In this document: piece by piece, positions 5,100 to 8,731 of the stretch
How the letters are laid out: the number at the start of each line of letters is the position of its first letter
Numbering within the stretch: the first letter of the stretch is position 1
DNA from: Candidatus Nitrosopelagicus sp.
GTDB taxonomy: Archaea > Thermoproteota > Nitrososphaeria > Nitrososphaerales > Nitrosopumilaceae
Direction of reading: 5' to 3'
Length of the DNA: 8,731 bases
Assembly (NCBI GenBank): GCA_012964965.1
Contig: DTTB01000088.1
Span: forward strand, 1 to 8,731
The notes under the pieces: model-generated
Seen by the model: the letters and a program-made list of their open reading frames with translations, nothing else
Databases searched by the model: none
What the model was told of the DNA's origin: nothing
Translations under genes and position numbers: made by a program

Positions 5100-6152
5100 A
5101 TGATAACAAAAATTATTGATAATAATTCAATCTCATGCATACCAGAAGATTCTGATGATCTAATTATTCTTCGCCGAATAATAAAAAGAGGAGATAGAAT
5201 TGTTGGTGAGACTGTTCGTGTTATTAAACAGGAAAAAGATTTTGCAAGACCTGATAAGGGAGAACGAATAAAGATTAGATTATCACTAGAAGTTGAAAAA
5301 ATATCACTGGATAATGTGTTGGACAGAATGCGTGTAAGTGGAATAATTAAAGAATCTAACAATGAATCAATTCCACACGGATCACATCATTCATTTATCA
5401 TCAAAGTTGATCAACCATTTAACTTAGTAAAAAAAAAATGGGCGTCAATAGAAAAAAAACTTCTTAAAACTAATAATCAGAATTTGGCATTTATCTTAAT
5501 TGCTATAGATACTAATGATTGTGGTATTGGAAAACTTAAGGGGACGCATCTACATCTACTACAGAATATCTATTCAGGGTCTAGTGGAAAGCGATATAAA
5601 ACAAATTTTAAAATTGAAAATTTCTTTGATGAAATTTCAAAAGCCTTGTTGTCAGTTGTAAGAACTGACAATCAGATCATCATCTTTGGACCAGGTGAAA
5701 CAAAAAATAGGTTTGCAAATTTTCTTGCAAAGACACAGATTGGACAAAATCATGAAATAAAAATAGTTGAAGGCATTGATTCTGGTGGAGAAGATGGTAT
5801 TCATATATTTACCAAATCTAAATCAATGAAAGAAATAATTTCAAATAGTAAGCTTGCAAAAGTCTCTGATATAATAGATCAAGTAATGTTTCTTGCCAAT
5901 AAAAAAAGCCGTAAATTCACAATGGGTTTTGAAGAAACCAAGAATGCAAATCAATACGGTGCAATAGACTCGCTTATTTTTTCTGAAAAAGTAATGCAAA
6001 GCTATGATGAACAGGAGGTTATAGATTTTCTAAATGATGTGGAGTCTAAAGGTAGTAGTATTTACAGTGTAGATACTACTACTGATGCTGGATTGAGAGT
6101 AACAGGACTTGGTGGTATTATTTCAATTCTAAGATTTCCAGTAGAAGGCTAA
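5100..6152 (+). CDS. pelA: mRNA surveillance protein Pelota (Dom34), archaeal
   Basis: Pelota binds stalled ribosomes with archaeal EF1A in place of Hbs1 and, with ABCE1, splits them in no-go and non-stop decay. The 350-residue length is normal for archaea. All three eRF1-like domains are seen. The N-terminal Sm-like domain (1-125) has PEDSDDLIILRRIIKRGD (15-32) and PHGSHHSF (92-99). The central domain (about 128-255) carries GPGETK (197-202) and GGEDGIH (229-235). The C-terminal domain (about 258-350) has YGAIDSLIFSEKV (286-298) and DAGLRVTGLGGIISILRFP (329-347). The GGQ peptide-release motif of eRF1 is absent, as expected for Pelota. The start has a purine-rich but not Shine-Dalgarno-like leader. 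The gene contains a run of ten A bases near 5429-5438, but the frame is intact. Its stop overlaps the stop of the convergent cutA gene by 4 bases. Confidence 0.95.
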   Translation: MITKIIDNNSISCIPEDSDDLIILRRIIKRGDRIVGETVRVIKQEKDFARPDKGERIKIRLSLEVEKISLDNVLDRMRVSGIIKESNNESIPHGSHHSFIIKVDQPFNLVKKKWASIEKKLLKTNNQNLAFILIAIDTNDCGIGKLKGTHLHLLQNIYSGSSGKRYKTNFKIENFFDEISKALLSVVRTDNQIIIFGPGETKNRFANFLAKTQIGQNHEIKIVEGIDSGGEDGIHIFTKSKSMKEIISNSKLAKVSDIIDQVMFLANKKSRKFTMGFEETKNANQYGAIDSLIFSEKVMQSYDEQEVIDFLNDVESKGSSIYSVDTTTDAGLRVTGLGGIISILRFPVEG

Positions 6153-6460
6153 CGTGTAGAGTCTACTAGCCATTTTAGATACGCTTGGTTGATCGAATCT
6201 ACATTGATTTCTGCAATTTCTGGAATATCATATGGGTGAAGTTTTCTAAGTTCCTTTTTTAGTACAAGCTGATTTTTCTTGGTAGTTTTGAAAAGCGCAA
6301 GATATTCAGGTTGATTTTCTATTTTTCCCTTCCAGGAATAAACAGATGAAATCTTCATAATGTTAACACATGCAGCAAGTTTTTTCTTTACCAATTGATT
6401 GGCAATCTTTGTGATTGATGTTTTGTCAGGAAATGTCGATACAATAATGACTGGTTTCAC
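6149..6460 (-). CDS. cutA: CutA1 divalent-cation tolerance protein
   Basis: The 103-residue protein is the full length of the CutA1 family, small trimeric proteins with a ferredoxin-like fold. Signatures are STFPDKTSITKIANQLVKKK (8-27), AACVNI (29-34, Cys31), SVYSWKGKIE (39-48, Trp43), EYLALFKTT (52-60) and HPYDIPEI (75-82), then YLKWL near the end. CutA1 has been linked to copper and other divalent-metal tolerance in E. coli, but its actual function in archaea is unsettled. The start codon is GTG (6458-6460 on the minus strand). The stop TAG overlaps the Pelota stop TAA on the other strand. A T-rich TTTTTTAAT about 27 bases before the start may be its TATA box. Family assignment is very secure. 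Confidence 0.95.
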   Translation of the reverse strand: MKPVIIVSTFPDKTSITKIANQLVKKKLAACVNIMKISSVYSWKGKIENQPEYLALFKTTKKNQLVLKKELRKLHPYDIPEIAEINVDSINQAYLKWLVDSTR

Positions 6461-6468
6461 AGTAACCG

Positions 6469-6490
6469 ATAAATTTACGTGATTAAAAAA
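6469..6490. promoter_or_regulatory. Overlapping divergent promoters of cutA and the site-2-type protease
   Basis: The 43 bases between the two starts hold two TATA-like elements. ATAAATTTA (6469-6477, plus) lies about 31 bases before the TTG at 6504. TTTTTTAAT (about 6482-6490, read on the minus strand) lies about 27 bases before the GTG at 6460. The elements are only a few bases apart, so polymerase use of one should exclude the other. This is inferred from spacing and composition. Confidence 0.4.
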
Positions 6491-6503
6491 AGTAGCAATT
6501 GAT

Positions 6504-7700
6504 TTGGCTCTTGACTTTCTCGCAGAAAATGCAATAATTTACGTTTTGATAGCATGGGTTGTTATCTTAATTGTAGCAAAGTCGCTAAAACTAGAAAAAC
6601 ACGGTTTTACAATAAAACCCTACAGTCTAACATACAAAAATAATCAAGTCCAGTCAGTACTTTCAAAAATGTTAACTAGGACTAGACGGGGAATTCGAGT
6701 TTTTGCTGATGTTAGTGTAATAGCAGGATTTCTAATGATGGGGTTTGCGTTTTGGTTTTTGCTTTCAAACATTTCAAACTTTTTTATCAAGCCAACAGAA
6801 TTTGCTGAATTAACAGTGCTAATACCGGGAGTTACGCTAACTTCTGCACCAGCTATGTTGTATTTTCTGTTATCTATTCCAATAGTTCTTGTGGTTCACG
6901 AAGGTGCTCATGGTATAGTAGCTACTCTAGAAAAAATAAAGATCAAGACTGGAGGGTTTGCTATTTTCATTGCACTGTTTGCAGGATTTGTAGAACCAGA
7001 CGAAAAAGAATTTGATAATGCAAGAAAAATATCAAAGCTCAGGGTCATAGGTGCAGGAGCAACCGCAAATGTAATTTTTGCATTTGTATTAGGAGCAATT
7101 TTATTAACAAATCCCTTATTTGCGTTAATTTTACCAGAGCCATTTTTGGAATGGTTTTATGATGAACCAGATGGCGTTCTCATCCTTTCAATTATTGAAG
7201 GTAGTGGTGCGGAAAAAGCAGGTCTGCAAAAAAATGATGTCATAACAGGAATTGAAGGTGTGCCCATTATAACTCCGTTAGATTTTCAAAAAGTTGATCT
7301 GAAACCCGGAGAGACTGTTACTGTTACAGTAAATAGAGATGGACAACAATTAGAATTCCCTGTTGAGATCATGTCTTCTCCTGATGATCCTGATAAAGGT
7401 CTAGTTGGCATTATGAGAGATAATGCATTTTACAAACCAATTTACAATTTCATAGAATGGGATCCTCAAGTATCTATGTTCCTTCTTTGGTTGTGGATGA
7501 TTTCATTTTTCATTGGAATCATCAACATGCTTCCGTTGCCCATACTTGATGGAGGGAAGTTTATCTACACTATCATTGAAAAGAAAGCATCCGAGGCAAA
7601 AATTAACGCAATTATGTTTTCGATTTATGGAATTACCTTTGCCATATTTGGTCTCAATATTGCGTTATCTTATATGAAGTCTGGCTGGTTTACGATTTAA
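6504..7700 (+). CDS. Site-2-type membrane zinc metalloprotease (M50 family) with PDZ domain
   Basis: This 398-residue polytopic membrane protein carries the zinc motif HEGAH (His132, Glu133, His136) inside a membrane helix and the second M50 signature NMLPLPILDGG (341-351), whose Asp349 is the third zinc ligand. Membrane segments are visible at about 9-27, 67-90, 115-137, 148-163, 181-210, 322-344 and 367-390. A PDZ domain at about 222-292 (GVLILSIIEGSGAEKAGLQKNDVITGI is its core, 224-250) sits between the two catalytic halves, as in RseP. Site-2 proteases cut transmembrane helices of regulators or leftover signal peptides. The archaeal substrate is unknown. The start is TTG at 6504. In-frame TGA at 6480 and the lack of ATG or GTG between make TTG the best choice, about 31 bases from a TATA-like element. 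It ends 15 bases before the convergent carbamoyltransferase gene. Confidence 0.9.
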   Translation: MALDFLAENAIIYVLIAWVVILIVAKSLKLEKHGFTIKPYSLTYKNNQVQSVLSKMLTRTRRGIRVFADVSVIAGFLMMGFAFWFLLSNISNFFIKPTEFAELTVLIPGVTLTSAPAMLYFLLSIPIVLVVHEGAHGIVATLEKIKIKTGGFAIFIALFAGFVEPDEKEFDNARKISKLRVIGAGATANVIFAFVLGAILLTNPLFALILPEPFLEWFYDEPDGVLILSIIEGSGAEKAGLQKNDVITGIEGVPIITPLDFQKVDLKPGETVTVTVNRDGQQLEFPVEIMSSPDDPDKGLVGIMRDNAFYKPIYNFIEWDPQVSMFLLWLWMISFFIGIINMLPLPILDGGKFIYTIIEKKASEAKINAIMFSIYGITFAIFGLNIALSYMKSGWFTI

Positions 7701-7715
7701 GGATACGTACATACA

Positions 7716-8731
7716 TTATGAATCTATTCTTTGAATCATATAATTTCCCATCATAATATAATCCATCTCTGTTTTTAATATCATGGCATGAGCTTGTTCT
7801 GGGGTATTTACTATTGGTTCCCCTCTCACATTCATTGATGTATTAATTACTACAGGAACATCAGTGATTTTGTAAAACTCGTTAATCAAACTGTGATATA
7901 ATGAATTAACATGCTTTGAAACTGTTTGTAATCTACCAGTTCCATCAACATGAGTAACTGCAGGAATTTTTTCTGGTTTTTTTATCTTTGCAACTAAAAG
8001 CATGTATGGACTAGGAATATCAAGTTCAAAATATTCAGAAACATACTCTTCTAAAATACTTGGAGCAAAAGGTCTGAATAGTTCTCGGTGCTTGATTTTT
8101 TCATTCAAAATATCTTTCATTTTAGGATCACGTGGATCTGCCAATATGCTTCTATTTCCAAGCGTTCGTGGTCCCCACTCCATTTTTCCTTGGAACCAAC
8201 CAACAATATTACCTTCTGATATCAACTTTGCAGTAGTTTTGAGTAGTAAATCTGTTGCAAGAAACTTGTATTGTATTTTGTTTGTGTCAAGAAATGATTT
8301 TATCTCATCATTAGAATATGATGGACCTACATAGATATTATTTTGAATTCTTTCAACATTATGTTCTCTTCTCCTTTTATTTTTAGCATGACAAAAATAT
8401 GAATACTGTGCACATCCAATTGCACTACCACCATCTCCCGGGGATGGAGGAATGTGAACGTTTTCAAAAGGACCCTCTTTGAGAATACGATAATTTGCTA
8501 CGCCATTCAGTGCAACGCCTCCGCCAAGGCATAGATTTTTCATTCCAGTCTTCTTATGAACATGATTCGCCATTCTTAACATAATTTCTTCCAAAACCTT
8601 TTGTGCACTTGCACCAATATCATAATGAATCTGTTCTGCTTTAGAATCTTCTTTTCTTGGAGGAATATCAAATAATTCTGCAAATTTCTGGTTTGTCATT
8701 ACTTTGTCATAGGTAAATGCAAAATATTTCA
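7716..8731 (-). CDS. NodU-type carbamoyltransferase, C-terminal part (5' end off the right edge)
   Basis: The frame stays open from the stop at 7716 to the right edge. Ten further codons (KYFAFTYDKV) precede the ATG at 8699 and continue the family alignment, so that ATG is internal. About 337 residues are present, whereas the family is usually 570-620, so the N-terminal part lies outside. Numbered from that ATG, signatures are LCLGGGVALNGVANYRIL (56-73), PPSPGDGGSAIGCA (84-97) of the ASKHA-fold domain, then in the C-terminal domain GWFQGKMEWGPRTLGNRSIL (167-186), FRPFAPSIL (208-216) and VINTSMNVRGEPIV (284-297). These enzymes transfer a carbamoyl group from carbamoyl phosphate (through carbamoyl-AMP) to hydroxyls of sugars, antibiotics or surface glycans. 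In archaea a role in surface polysaccharide or nucleotide-sugar decoration is likely but not shown here. Canonical Ala in GPRALG is Thr, and Phe in NTSFN is Met. Confidence 0.93.
   Translation of the reverse strand, partial: KYFAFTYDKVMTNQKFAELFDIPPRKEDSKAEQIHYDIGASAQKVLEEIMLRMANHVHKKTGMKNLCLGGGVALNGVANYRILKEGPFENVHIPPSPGDGGSAIGCAQYSYFCHAKNKRRREHNVERIQNNIYVGPSYSNDEIKSFLDTNKIQYKFLATDLLLKTTAKLISEGNIVGWFQGKMEWGPRTLGNRSILADPRDPKMKDILNEKIKHRELFRPFAPSILEEYVSEYFELDIPSPYMLLVAKIKKPEKIPAVTHVDGTGRLQTVSKHVNSLYHSLINEFYKITDVPVVINTSMNVRGEPIVNTPEQAHAMILKTEMDYIMMGNYMIQRIDS

Noticed and set aside
4979..5362. Minus-strand open frame spanning the hypothetical and Pelota genes
   Set aside because: It crosses two plus-strand genes, is low in recognisable motifs and conflicts with the strong Pelota N-terminus.
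8002..8334. Plus-strand open frame of 110 codons
   Set aside because: Antisense shadow of the carbamoyltransferase catalytic region.
8697..8699. ATG as the true start of the carbamoyltransferase
   Set aside because: The frame is open to the window edge, the preceding residues fit the family, and a start here would remove the N-terminal part of an ASKHA-fold domain.
1..8731. tRNA or rRNA genes, CRISPR arrays, insertion sequences or integrase sites
   Set aside because: No cloverleaf, regularly spaced repeats, transposase motifs or terminal repeats were seen on either strand by eye.

Overview
The window looks like a piece of an AT-rich archaeal chromosome, most likely from an ammonia-oxidising thaumarchaeon (Nitrosopumilus-like). 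This assignment is inferred from gene content and signals: an archaeal Pelota, a tetraether-lipid-synthase-type radical SAM protein, a TrmB regulator, a DtxR-like regulator, archaeal TATA boxes about 26-33 bases before start codons (short-leader or leaderless transcripts), and a box C/D guide RNA. There is no sign of prophage, insertion sequence or CRISPR array. The region reads as compact core and shell genome.

Layout. Positions 1-1238, minus strand: a two-gene unit, with a standalone allophanate-hydrolase C-terminal-type protein followed 7 bases later by a DUF2877 (AllH-like) protein that runs off the left edge. Both families point to ureide/carbamoyl nitrogen metabolism. Positions 1283-2950, minus: a 555-residue cysteine-rich radical SAM protein of the Tes (tetraether synthase) type. 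Positions 3058-4505, plus, divergent from it: a TrmB-family regulator, a DtxR-like metal regulator overlapping it by ATGA, and a 54-residue TTG-initiated zinc-ribbon protein missed by simple ORF calling. Positions 4536-4600, minus: a well-formed box C/D sRNA with C, D', C' and D boxes inside an 8-bp terminal stem. Positions 4673-6152, plus: an unrecognised 131-residue protein, then Pelota. Positions 6149-6460, minus: CutA1, with its stop overlapping that of Pelota. Positions 6504-7700, plus: a membrane site-2-type metalloprotease with a PDZ domain. Positions 7716-8731, minus: the C-terminal part of a NodU-type carbamoyltransferase that continues past the right edge.

How the parts may work together. 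The TrmB and DtxR genes form a regulatory pair, perhaps with the zinc-ribbon gene, and share a control region with the tes-like gene. Pelota (ribosome rescue) and the C/D sRNA (RNA 2'-O-methylation) are both translation-related but are probably only neighbours. The most notable items are the C/D sRNA and the AllH/allophanate-hydrolase-domain pair.
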